Below, one piece after another: positions 29,156-36,938 of a DNA stretch of 64,000 nt (position 1 is its first letter; each line of letters opens with the position of its first letter). The translations under genes were made by a program, and so were the position numbers. The notes below the pieces were generated by a model. It was not told the origin of the DNA. It worked only from the letters and a program-made list of their open reading frames with translations, and made no database searches. The stretch is taken from the NCBI RefSeq assembly GCF_027286325.1, contig NZ_CP114588.1:806001-870000 (forward strand), read 5' to 3'. This stretch comes from Salinivibrio kushneri (lineage in GTDB: Bacteria; Pseudomonadota; Gammaproteobacteria; Enterobacterales; Vibrionaceae).

Positions 29156-29959
29156 TTACTTAAAGGTCGCCCAAATCGGTGCGTGATCTGATGGCTTTTC
29201 AATCGCTCGGAGCTCGTAGTCAATGCCAGCATCGATGCATTGGCTCGCCAGATCTGGGGTGGCCAGAATCACGTCAATACGCAGGCCGCGGTTATCGTCA
29301 AAGCCACGGGAGCGGTAGTCAAACCACGAGAACTGATCGTTCACGCTAGGATGCAGAGTTCGGAAGGTGTCAACAAACCCCCAATCCATCAGGGTGCCCA
29401 GCCACTCGCGCTCTTCGGGCAAGAATGAGCACTTGCCGGTGCGTAGCCAGCGTTTGGCGTTTTGCTCACCAATGCCGATGTCATCGTCTTTCGGGCTGAT
29501 ATTGATATCGCCCATCACCACCAACTGCTCACTGGGATCACGGCCAGCCAAATAAGTCATTAGGTCTTGATAAAACTTACGCTTGGCGGGGAATTTGGTT
29601 TCATGGCTGCGGTTTTCTCCTTGTGGGAAGTAACCGTTGAGCACAGTAATTGGCTTGCCGTTTTCGTCTTCAAAGGTCGCCATGATCATGCGGCGTTGGG
29701 CGTCTTCGTCATCAGTGGGAAAGCCTTTTTGCACGCTGATAGGGGACTTTTTACATAGCATTGCCACGCCATAATGGGCTTTTTGGCCATGAAAGTGCAC
29801 TTCATAACCCATCGCTTCGACATCCGCGAGCGGGAAGGCGTCATCATGGACTTTGGTTTCTTGTAACCCGATCACGTCAGGTTGATGCTTTTCAATTAAG
29901 GCTTGCAATTGATGCAAACGAGCACGAATACCATTGATATTGAATGAAATGATTTTCAC
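29156..29959 (-). CDS. xthA: Exodeoxyribonuclease III
   Basis: AP endonuclease and 3'-5' exonuclease of base excision repair, 267 aa (E. coli 268). All catalytic motifs of the EEP fold are visible: FNINGIRAR at the N terminus, [10 protein letters not shown] (metal Glu), [13 protein letters not shown] (Asp/Asn pair), and PSDHAPIWA with the catalytic His at the C terminus. Start MKIISFN is conserved. Convergent with the amino-acid ABC operon. Confidence 0.97.
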   Translation of the reverse strand: MKIISFNINGIRARLHQLQALIEKHQPDVIGLQETKVHDDAFPLADVEAMGYEVHFHGQKAHYGVAMLCKKSPISVQKGFPTDDEDAQRRMIMATFEDENGKPITVLNGYFPQGENRSHETKFPAKRKFYQDLMTYLAGRDPSEQLVVMGDINISPKDDDIGIGEQNAKRWLRTGKCSFLPEEREWLGTLMDWGFVDTFRTLHPSVNDQFSWFDYRSRGFDDNRGLRIDVILATPDLASQCIDAGIDYELRAIEKPSDHAPIWATFK

Positions 29960-30077
29960 GTGTGAGGCTGCCTTTGTTGTCTTGTTAATAGCAAGACACT
30001 TTACCAGCTTCGTTCAATGAACGGAAAGGCGGCCTCTATCTCTATAGGTTATGGAAACGCGCGATATTGTCTAAGCG

Positions 30078-30278
30078 TTAGTGCGCAAGAGAGAATTCAC
30101 CCAAGCATTCGCCTTGGCTAAAAATAGTGCCAAGCTCGGTGCTGGGATCAAATTGTAGCGTCGGTTGGGGTAATGTCGGTAGGCGATGGAGCAAGTGCTT
30201 GAGGATAATATCCCCATTAAATTGATGAATCGCGACCTGCCAGTTGGCAAGGTTAGGTAGTGAAAAGTTAACTATCAA
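30078..30278 (-). CDS. Small protein of unknown function (66 aa)
   Basis: Not recognised. A 66-aa open frame starting at TTG with AGGA 6-7 nt upstream; no hydrophobic segment long enough for a membrane helix, contents such as GDIILKHLLHRLPTLPQPTL and the acidic end QGECLGEFSLAH. It lies alone between xthA and a gene-free stretch on the same strand as xthA. The good ribosome site favours a real gene, but the TTG start and lack of known relatives leave doubt. Confidence 0.45.
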   Translation of the reverse strand: MIVNFSLPNLANWQVAIHQFNGDIILKHLLHRLPTLPQPTLQFDPSTELGTIFSQGECLGEFSLAH

Positions 30279-30818
30279 TGGCGTTCCTTACTGTTTTATT
30301 TGTGTTGTTAGCTGTTTTCGTTTGTGTTTGCGCACGGCGTAAATGATACCAGTGACGCAGTCTGCCGTTAGTGGCGGCCATATTTTATCTCCAGGAGTTA
30401 AATGATTATTGCTCTGCCCCCTCAGTGGCTATTCATCATGAGCCGCGCAAATGCGCCGGTCCCTTTGGAATGAGCGATCACCATTAATACAGTGATACCC
30501 ACCAATGAGAGATAGCAAAAGGGTTGTTAACGGGTTATCAATCTAGGAAAAAAGCGAAAGTGGATTGCTGCAGAGAGTCTATGCGGGAAATAGCGTGGTC
30601 TGTCTCGACTTTGACTTGATGTCTTTTGATGCTCCGTATCTAGAGCTTCAGCCACACTACAGCATTTTATGCGGATGTAAAGGGCTTATAGCGCTATCGG
30701 CTGATTCTCTAATATGAAGCTTTTGTGAATTCTTGTTTGTCAGGGTTGCGTGCATGCTTAGGCTTTATAATATACGCATATCCATATGTGCATTTAATGA
30801 AGTGTAGTGAGAGAGCCT
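30279..30818. other. Gene-poor spacer upstream of the ars operon
   Basis: 540 bp. On the minus strand at 30422-30505 a short frame reads as a hydrophobic stretch (VGITVLMVIAH) and a basic tail ending in a stop, with an in-frame stop just upstream and no ribosome site; it looks like the decayed end of a membrane protein or chance. The last 60 bp carry the arsR promoter and operator-like dyad. Otherwise nothing recognised. Confidence 0.4.
30766..30793 (+). promoter_or_regulatory. arsR promoter -10 and ArsR operator-like dyad
   Basis: A TATAAT -10 hexamer is directly followed by the imperfect dyad ATACGCATAT-CC-ATATGTGCAT (8 of 10 arm positions pair). It resembles ArsR-family sites with ATAT-rich half-sites. 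Binding here would block transcription start, matching autorepression relieved by As(III). No -35 at good spacing was found. Confidence 0.55.
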
Positions 30819-31160
30819 ATGTTGCCTCACCAGTTTTTCAAATTATTGGCCGATGAAACACGCGTGCGGTGTTTGCTGCTCATTGCTCGTGAAGGGCAGT
30901 TGTGTGTGTGCGAGCTCACCGAAGCGCTGGACACCTCGCAGCCGAAGATCTCACGTCATTTGGCGCAGCTGCGGGCCAGTGGTGTGTTGGTTGATATGCG
31001 CCAAGGGCAATGGGTGTTTTATCGCTTGGCCGCTGATTTACCCGGCTGGATGCGCAAACAAATTCAGGGTTTAGTTGATTCCAACTGCCTAAAAGACACT
31101 TATCAAGAAGATATCACGCGGCTTGCCAAGATGGCGTCTCGCCCTACCTGCTGTGTGTAA
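30819..31160 (+). CDS. arsR: Arsenic-responsive repressor ArsR
   Basis: Winged-helix repressor of the ArsR/SmtB family, 113 aa. The As(III)-binding Cys-x-Cys of the E. coli-type sensor lies in [20 protein letters not shown] (about residues 28-30) at the start of the recognition helix region. A further Cys-Cys pair ends the protein (PTCCV). The ATG with GAGAG upstream is chosen over a GTG four codons earlier. First gene of arsR-gapdh-arsJ, 11 bp before the next gene, so autoregulated operon control is expected. Confidence 0.9.
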   Translation: MLPHQFFKLLADETRVRCLLLIAREGQLCVCELTEALDTSQPKISRHLAQLRASGVLVDMRQGQWVFYRLAADLPGWMRKQIQGLVDSNCLKDTYQEDITRLAKMASRPTCCV

Positions 31161-31171
31161 AGGAGAAAGCA

Positions 31172-32179
31172 ATGACAATTAAAGTCGGGATCAATGGGTT
31201 TGGCCGTATCGGTCGTTTGGCATTACGGGCAGCATTTGATTGGCCAGAGCTCGAGTTTGTGCATATCAACGATGTGGCGGGAGATACCGAAACACTGGCG
31301 CATTTGCTGGAGTTTGATTCGGTACAAGGGCGTTGGCATCACGCGGTGAGTGCAGAAGGCAACCGCGTGCAGATTAACGGCCAAACACTGACGACAAGCC
31401 AAGAAAAAGCGATTGATGCCGTCGACTGGTCAGGTTGCGATGTGGTGATTGAAGCAACGGGAAAACACCGTGACGCGGATTTGCTGCAACATTACTTGGA
31501 CCAAGGCGTAAAGCGCGTGGTGGTCTCTGCGCCGGTCAAAGATGAGCGTGTGGCGAATATCGTGGTGGGAGTGAATGACGCGATATTTGATCCCAGCAAA
31601 CATCGGATCGTTACCGCAGCATCGTGTACCACGAACTGCTTGGCACCGATTGTGAAAGTGATCCATGAAAAGCTGGGGATTGCGCAGTCGACCTTCACCA
31701 CCATTCATGATTTAACCAATACCCAAACGATTTTGGATGCGCCGCATAAAGACTTACGTCGCGCTCGCGCCTGTGGCATGAGCTTGATCCCGACTACCAC
31801 GGGGTCGGCGACCGCCATCGTAGAAATTTTCCCGGATCTAAAAGGCAAGATTAATGGCCATGCGGTGCGTGTCCCCCTCGCTAATGCGTCGCTGACGGAT
31901 GTGATCTTTGACGTGGAAACCGATACCACCACCGACGAGGTGAACGCATTGTTGCAAGAAGCCGCGGACGGCGAGCTCAACGGCATTCTTGGCTTTGAGG
32001 CGCGTCCTTTAGTCTCGATTGATTACCGTGGTGATCAGCGCTCCACGATTGTCGATGGTTTATCCACCATGGTGGTGGGTAAGCGTATGGTCAAAATCTA
32101 TGCGTGGTATGACAACGAAATGGGGTATGCCACGCGCACTGCTGAGCTGGTGCGCAACGTCGGCGGCGTTGATCAGTAA
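31172..32179 (+). CDS. ArsJ-associated glyceraldehyde-3-phosphate dehydrogenase
   Basis: GAPDH-family enzyme of 335 aa that in ars operons uses arsenate in place of phosphate to form 1-arseno-3-phosphoglycerate. NAD motif [15 protein letters not shown] at residues 5-19 and catalytic Cys in [11 protein letters not shown] (about 150-160); catalytic His in FTTIHDLTN. Sequence differs from housekeeping GAPDH (for example [11 protein letters not shown] with HDLTNTQ instead of HAYTA), as in the ars-linked type. Followed by arsJ after 64 bp. AAAGGAG ribosome site before ATG. Confidence 0.92.
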   Translation: MTIKVGINGFGRIGRLALRAAFDWPELEFVHINDVAGDTETLAHLLEFDSVQGRWHHAVSAEGNRVQINGQTLTTSQEKAIDAVDWSGCDVVIEATGKHRDADLLQHYLDQGVKRVVVSAPVKDERVANIVVGVNDAIFDPSKHRIVTAASCTTNCLAPIVKVIHEKLGIAQSTFTTIHDLTNTQTILDAPHKDLRRARACGMSLIPTTTGSATAIVEIFPDLKGKINGHAVRVPLANASLTDVIFDVETDTTTDEVNALLQEAADGELNGILGFEARPLVSIDYRGDQRSTIVDGLSTMVVGKRMVKIYAWYDNEMGYATRTAELVRNVGGVDQ

Positions 32180-32243
32180 TCGCTTTTTTATCGGGTAGCG
32201 ATGTGTGCCCAGTGCCGCATCGCCCTTTTTTGTATGTGAATCG

Positions 32244-33476
32244 ATGACCACTATGTTTGCTCAATTAAGCCAATCTGTGCGCCAGTATATGCTGGTCACC
32301 TTTAACTATTGGAATTTCACCATCACCGACGGTGCACTGCGGATGCTGGTGGTGCTGTATTTTTATGAGTTGGGCTACGGCACGTTAGAAATCGCCTCGC
32401 TGTTTTTGTTTTACGAATTTTTCGGGGTGGTCACCAACCTTATCGGTGGATGGCTCGGTGCGCGTTTAGGCCTTAATCGCACCATGAATATTGGTCTTGG
32501 CATGCAAATTATCGCGCTTGCCATGTTAGCCGTGCCAGCCGGTTGGCTCACCATTCCTTGGGTGATGGCGGCTCAAGCCTTGTCTGGAATTGCGAAAGAT
32601 CTGAACAAGATGAGCGCTAAAAGCGCGATTAAAACCTTAGTGCCTGACAACGCACAGGGAGCACTGTTTAAGTGGATAGCGATCTTAACGGGCTCGAAGA
32701 ATGCACTCAAAGGCGTAGGCTTTTTTGTCGGTGGTGCATTGCTCTCTCTGATTGGCTTTCAGTATGCGGTGGCGGCGATGGCTGGCGTGTTGAGTTTGGT
32801 GTTTATCGGCAGTGTGGTATCGCTCAATGCGGAGTTGGGGAAAGCGAAAAATAAGCCTAAGTTTTCGGAAATCTTTTCCAAGTCTCGCAGCGTGAATATC
32901 CTCTCGGCAGCACGTTTATTTCTTTTCGGCGCTCGAGACGTTTGGTTTGTGGTGGCCTTGCCAATTTATCTTGGCACCACATTTGGTTGGAGCCACAGTG
33001 CGGTGGGCGGCTTTCTTGCGCTATGGGTGATCGCTTACGGCGTGGTGCAAGGGGTTGCGCCGAAAATTACCGGGCGCCAAGCTGGCCATTCGCCGGGCGG
33101 TCAAGCGGCGTTAGGTTGGGCAGGTTTATTGGCGGTGGTGACGGGTATTATTGCTTACGCGATTGGCGAACAGTGGTATCCGCAAGGGGTGATTATTGTT
33201 GGACTCATGGTATTTGGGGCGATATTTGCGATTAACTCGTCACTGCATTCCTACTTGATTGTCAGCTACGCCAAAGGCGACGGTGTGTCGCTGGATGTAG
33301 GATTTTATTATATGGCGAACGCCATGGGACGCTTAATTGGCACTGTGTTATCCGGTTGGGTTTTCCAAGTATGGGGACTGGCGGCATGCCTTTGGGTGTC
33401 GTTTGGGTTTCTCACTGTCACCACGGTCATTTCGCTGGGGCTACCCAAAACGATAGCCTCAACAGATCACGCTTAA
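32244..33476 (+). CDS. arsJ: Organoarsenical efflux MFS transporter ArsJ
   Basis: Inner-membrane major-facilitator permease, 410 aa with about 11-12 helices, that exports 1-arseno-3-phosphoglycerate made by the upstream GAPDH. ArsJ hallmarks: FNYWNFTITDGALRMLVVLYF at the N terminus, SGIAKDLNKMSAKSAIKT and AKGDGVSLDVGFYYMANAMGR. The start is uncertain between two ATGs three codons apart and a GTG further upstream; none has a strong ribosome site. Last gene of the operon, followed by a terminator. No arsC or arsB is present nearby. Confidence 0.92.
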   Translation: MTTMFAQLSQSVRQYMLVTFNYWNFTITDGALRMLVVLYFYELGYGTLEIASLFLFYEFFGVVTNLIGGWLGARLGLNRTMNIGLGMQIIALAMLAVPAGWLTIPWVMAAQALSGIAKDLNKMSAKSAIKTLVPDNAQGALFKWIAILTGSKNALKGVGFFVGGALLSLIGFQYAVAAMAGVLSLVFIGSVVSLNAELGKAKNKPKFSEIFSKSRSVNILSAARLFLFGARDVWFVVALPIYLGTTFGWSHSAVGGFLALWVIAYGVVQGVAPKITGRQAGHSPGGQAALGWAGLLAVVTGIIAYAIGEQWYPQGVIIVGLMVFGAIFAINSSLHSYLIVSYAKGDGVSLDVGFYYMANAMGRLIGTVLSGWVFQVWGLAACLWVSFGFLTVTTVISLGLPKTIASTDHA

Positions 33477-33481
33477 ATAAA

Positions 33482-33518
33482 GAGGGGAAAGCATGCATAT
33501 GCTTGCCCCCTTTTTAAG
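33482..33518 (+). terminator. Terminator after arsJ
   Basis: Stem GGGG-A-AAGCAT / ATGCTT-G-CCCC, followed by CTTTTT. Confidence 0.8.
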
Positions 33519-33525
33519 ACTACGG

Positions 33526-33879
33526 CTACTCATTGAGCATATTGCTGATTTTCTTCTGCAGCTCTTTATCTTCACGCGCTTGACGAAAAACAGCGTTATA
33601 TTCCTCGACAGACAGCCCTGCTGCTTCAATCGCTTGCGCCATTTCTTTTTGCGTCTCGGCCATTAGCGCTTTCGCCTTTTCTTCACTACGGATGCTCTCA
33701 AGCTTGCTTTTGTAGTCTTTTGATATTGAGACCACCTGCTCAGCGGCCTCTGCGTAGCTGCTGACTACTTGTTCGGTCGGCTGATCCGCTGACATATTAT
33801 TTGTTTCGTTGGCAGCGAAACTTGGCAGACTGGCTGCAACAACAAACGCAAAAGATAGGGTCGCTAATAAACGTTTCAT
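33526..33879 (-). CDS. DUF4168 exported protein
   Basis: Small secreted or periplasmic protein, 117 aa, with signal MKRLLATLSFAFVVAASLPSFA. The remaining 95 residues are helical and charged (YAEAAEQVVSISKDYKSKLE, AQAIEAAGLSVEEYNAVFRQ) and fit the DUF4168 family, whose function is unknown. GGAG ribosome site 6-7 nt upstream of the chosen ATG; ten extra in-frame codons upstream are not used. Stands alone between arsJ and the glutathione-type reductase. Confidence 0.8.
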   Translation of the reverse strand: MKRLLATLSFAFVVAASLPSFAANETNNMSADQPTEQVVSSYAEAAEQVVSISKDYKSKLESIRSEEKAKALMAETQKEMAQAIEAAGLSVEEYNAVFRQAREDKELQKKISNMLNE

Positions 33880-34090
33880 CAATACTCTCCTTTTATTCAT
33901 CATGGCCACCCTAAAAGAGGTGAAGAGTGACGGTCAAACGTGAAAAAGCAATCAGACAAATTCTCACAAGACCATGACATTCTTGATACTGTATGAATTG
34001 CTCAGTTTTTTCGAATAACTCCAACAAGTTGCTCTGCCGACTTTCCCTAGCGCACTCCTTATACTGTATTGCGTAGAAAAAGGAGGACGT

Positions 34091-35068
34091 ATGGGAAAAC
34101 TGATAGACGGTATTTGGCATGATGTGTGGTACGACACCAAGTCGTCGGGTGGTCGATTTGTCCGTGAAGACGCGGGCTTTCGTCACTGGGTGACCGCTGA
34201 TGGCCAAGCTGGACCAAGTGGCGATGCGGGCTTTAACGCTGAATCAGGCCGCTATCATCTGTATGTTTCTCTTGCTTGTCCTTGGGCGCATCGCACTCTG
34301 ATCATGCGCCATTTAAAAGGGCTTGAACCTCATATAGCCGTCACTGTCGTCGCGCCTGAAATGCTAGAACATGGCTGGACTTTTTCGGAGCCAGAGCCAT
34401 TGTATGGGTACGATTATGCTCATCAGCTCTATACCCACGCTAAGCCTAATTACACGGGGCGAGTCACCGTGCCGATTTTATGGGATAAGCAAACCGAGAC
34501 CATTGTCAGTAATGAATCGGCCGATATCATTCGGATGTTTAATTCAGCGTTTAATGACATCACGGGTAATCATGACGATTATTACCCAGACAGCCTGCGT
34601 GCAGCGGTTGATCAGTGGAACGAGTTTGTTTACCCCAATGTAAATAATGGCGTGTATAAATGTGGCTTTGCCACCGAACAAGAGGCTTATGAAGAAGCCT
34701 TTGATCAGTTATTCACTGCATTGACGGTGTTAGATGATCATTTAAGTCGCAATCGTTATCTTGCCGGCAATCAGATCACAGAAGCCGATTGGCGTTTGTT
34801 CACCACCCTGATTCGTTTTGATCCTGTCTACGTGGGCCACTTTAAATGTAATAAGCAACGTATTGCCGATTACTGCAACTTGTTCTGCTACATGAAAGAG
34901 TTGTTCCAAGTACCAAGCGTAGCAGATACGGTCGATATGCATCATATCAAAACCCATTATTATTACAGCCACGGCAACATAAACCCGACGCGCATTGTAC
35001 CGAAAGGACCAGAGCAAGACTTGTGGTCGCCGCATGGGCGTGCCTCAGTTAGCGCTCGCAGTAACTGA
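34091..35068 (+). CDS. Glutathionyl-hydroquinone reductase (YqjG/ECM4 family)
   Basis: Cytosolic omega/xi-class glutathione transferase of 325 aa (E. coli YqjG 328) that reduces glutathionyl-hydroquinones. N-terminal thioredoxin fold with catalytic Cys in SLACPWAHRTLIMR (about 58-71), VPILWDKQTETIVSNESADI for glutathione binding, and helical C-terminal domain with the FTTLIRFDPVYVGHFKCN motif characteristic of this class. Strong GGAGG ribosome site 4 nt before the ATG. Stand-alone gene. Confidence 0.92.
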   Translation: MGKLIDGIWHDVWYDTKSSGGRFVREDAGFRHWVTADGQAGPSGDAGFNAESGRYHLYVSLACPWAHRTLIMRHLKGLEPHIAVTVVAPEMLEHGWTFSEPEPLYGYDYAHQLYTHAKPNYTGRVTVPILWDKQTETIVSNESADIIRMFNSAFNDITGNHDDYYPDSLRAAVDQWNEFVYPNVNNGVYKCGFATEQEAYEEAFDQLFTALTVLDDHLSRNRYLAGNQITEADWRLFTTLIRFDPVYVGHFKCNKQRIADYCNLFCYMKELFQVPSVADTVDMHHIKTHYYYSHGNINPTRIVPKGPEQDLWSPHGRASVSARSN

Positions 35069-35092
35069 TTGAGCAGTTGACGAAAAAACAAC

Positions 35093-35121
35093 GAAAAAGG
35101 GCCAGCAGATGCTGGCCCTTA
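35093..35121 (-). terminator. Terminator of the tRNA-Tyr array
   Basis: Stem GGGCCAGC-AGAT-GCTGGCCC; on the minus strand it is followed by TTTTTCGTTG, just after the last tRNA gene. Confidence 0.85.
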
Positions 35122-35125
35122 AAGA

Positions 35126-35210
35126 TGGTGGTGGAGGAAGGATTCGAACCTTCGAAGGCTGAGCCGTCAGATTTACAGTCTGATCCCTTTGACCGCTCGG
35201 GAACTCCACC
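35126..35210 (-). tRNA. tRNA-Tyr (GTA), copy 4 in transcript order
   Basis: 85 nt with encoded CCA. Acceptor stem GGTGGAG/CTCCACC, discriminator A, anticodon GTA in CTGTAAA, long type II variable arm, T arm GGTTCGAATCC. Last of four tandem copies read on the minus strand. Confidence 0.96.
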
Positions 35211-35232
35211 ATGGAGTCTTGCTTTGTAAAAG

Positions 35233-35317
35233 TGGTGGTGGAGGAAGGATTCGAACCTTCGAAGGCTGAGCCGTCAGATTTACAGTCTGATCCCTTTGAC
35301 CGCTCGGGAACTCCACC
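35233..35317 (-). tRNA. tRNA-Tyr (GTA), copy 3 in transcript order
   Basis: Same 85-nt sequence as its neighbours in acceptor stem, anticodon GTA, long variable arm, T arm and encoded CCA. Separated from the next copy by a 22-nt spacer of the GGAGTCTTGCTTTGTAAAA type. Confidence 0.96.
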
Positions 35318-35338
35318 ACGGAGTCTTGCTTTATAAAA

Positions 35339-35423
35339 TGGTGGTGGAGGAAGGATTCGAACCTTCGAAGGCTGAGCCGTCAGATTTACAGTCTGATCCC
35401 TTTGACCGCTCGGGAACTCCACC
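35339..35423 (-). tRNA. tRNA-Tyr (GTA), copy 2 in transcript order
   Basis: 85 nt, encoded CCA, anticodon GTA, type II variable arm; spacer to the following copy is 21 nt and near-identical to the other spacers, pointing to amplification of a roughly 106-nt unit. Confidence 0.96.
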
Positions 35424-35445
35424 ACGGAGTTTTGCTTTGTAAAAT

Positions 35446-35530
35446 TGGTGGTGGAGGAAGGATTCGAACCTTCGAAGGCTGAGCCGTCAGATTTACAGTC
35501 TGATCCCTTTGACCGCTCGGGAACTCCACC
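35446..35530 (-). tRNA. tRNA-Tyr (GTA), copy 1 in transcript order
   Basis: First copy after the promoter. 85 nt, GGTGGAG acceptor stem, anticodon GTA, long variable arm, encoded CCA. Confidence 0.96.
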
Positions 35531-35545
35531 ACGGGAACGAGGCGA

Positions 35546-35573
35546 ATCTTACCAAACCGACTGGAGCTGTAAA
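35546..35573 (-). promoter_or_regulatory. Promoter of the tRNA-Tyr array
   Basis: On the minus strand TTTACA (-35), 16 bp, TAAGAT (-10), then a GC-rich discriminator TCGCCTC typical of stable-RNA promoters; expected start about 9 nt before the first tRNA. Confidence 0.55.
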
Positions 35574-35816
35574 GGGTTTTCTCTGTCCCGGTTAGTAGTT
35601 GGTGCTTTTTTCAGCGTCTTGCGTGCGAAAAACGGTATAAGTGGGCTTTTTTGATGTTTTTTGAAACCTGGCCGCGCTTACACAGTCTTACCCCTGTCTC
35701 GCTTTATCGCACAATCCTATGTAATAACGATAAAAAACAGTGTCTTTACAATTCTTTAAGGACAAAAAAATGCAGATCAGTACACTGGTGCTATCCAATC
35801 TATAAGGTACATGGTA

Positions 35817-36938
35817 ATGAAGAAGTGGATGCTATTAGGCGTCGTGGTGTTGGCGGGCGTCGCGTTCTGGCAGTGGGGCGATACACAGCCCTCGAACGAG
35901 GAGGCCTCTGCGCCACCACCGGGGGCACGATCCGTGGATGTGATGACGGCACAGGTGGAAACCAAACCGATTGCGCCGTCGTTATCCTTGGTGGGCAATG
36001 TCAAAGCCCATCAGCAGATAGATATTGAGTCGGAAGTCTCGGCGCGCATTGAAACTGTGCACGTCAAGCCGGGAGAGACGGTTGAAAAAGGGGCGCCTTT
36101 GGTGACCTTTAATCGCGCCAAAGCCCAAGCCGCGGTGCTGGAAGCATCGGCTTACCTCAATGATGAGCAGCGCAAGCTAAAAGAGTATACCAAGCTGGCG
36201 CAGCGTGGTGCGTTAACGCAAACCGAGTTGGATGCACAGCAAGCGAGTGTCAATATTGCCAAGGCGCGTTTGCAGTCGGCGCAATCTGATTTAGATGATC
36301 ACCGTTTAATCGCGCCTTTTTCCGGCCGCATTGGTTTGTTTGATTTAAGTGTCGGCCAGCGTGTGGATGTGGGCGAAACCCTCTTTAGCCTCGATAACCT
36401 GTCACGCATGAACCTCGATATTCAGGTGCCAGAGCAATACGTCGGACTGCTTTATCCCAATATGCCAGTGGCGGTCACGTCGCAAGCGTATCCCGATGAT
36501 GCCTTTACCGGCACGGTGAGTGTGGTGGACTCTCGGGTGGATAAAGAAGCGCTATCAGTCAGTGTCCGTGTGGCGCTGGATAACCCTGAACGCCAACTGC
36601 AGCCCGGCATGCTGATGGAGGCGAAACTGACCTTGCCCGAGCAACAAGCGGTGATTGTGCCTGTGCAAGCTTTGCAATATTCCGGTACGCGTCGCTACGT
36701 CTTCCGCATTGATGACGAAGGCATTGCCCATCGTACTGAAATTACCCTTGGCGCGCGGATTGATAACCAAGTGGTGGTGAGTAAAGGACTTGAACCCGGT
36801 CAGCACATTGTGGTGCAAGGTTTGGTGAATATGCGCGATGGTGCGCAAGTGTCTGTATTAAATGCGGAAGCACCGAAAAATCAAGAAGATGACCAAAGCC
36901 GTGTGAATGAGACCGTTTCTGAGACGGAGGCCAGCTAA
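35817..36938 (+). CDS. RND efflux periplasmic adaptor subunit
   Basis: Membrane-fusion protein of an RND pump, 373 aa, anchored by an N-terminal hydrophobic segment (MLLGVVVLAGVAFWQWG) without a lipobox Cys. Domains: lipoyl-like hairpin (SLVGNVKAHQQIDIESEVSARIE and APFSGRIGLFDLSVGQRVDVGE), alpha-hairpin (about 100-165), beta-barrel (PEQYVGLLYPNMPVAVTSQ) and membrane-proximal domain. The second ATG is chosen because AAGG lies 9 nt upstream; one two codons earlier has too short a spacing. Its TAA overlaps the ATG of the permease (TAATG). No outer-membrane factor gene is in the operon, so a TolC-like partner elsewhere is expected. Confidence 0.9.
   Translation: MKKWMLLGVVVLAGVAFWQWGDTQPSNEEASAPPPGARSVDVMTAQVETKPIAPSLSLVGNVKAHQQIDIESEVSARIETVHVKPGETVEKGAPLVTFNRAKAQAAVLEASAYLNDEQRKLKEYTKLAQRGALTQTELDAQQASVNIAKARLQSAQSDLDDHRLIAPFSGRIGLFDLSVGQRVDVGETLFSLDNLSRMNLDIQVPEQYVGLLYPNMPVAVTSQAYPDDAFTGTVSVVDSRVDKEALSVSVRVALDNPERQLQPGMLMEAKLTLPEQQAVIVPVQALQYSGTRRYVFRIDDEGIAHRTEITLGARIDNQVVVSKGLEPGQHIVVQGLVNMRDGAQVSVLNAEAPKNQEDDQSRVNETVSETEAS

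Noticed and set aside
35045-35425. Open frame of repeated PSGQRDQTVNLTAQPSKVRI units
   Set aside because: It is a read-through of the tandem tRNA-Tyr genes, not a protein gene.
35126-35530. CRISPR-like regular repeats
   Set aside because: The repeat unit is a tRNA gene with near-identical spacers; no CRISPR array exists in the window.
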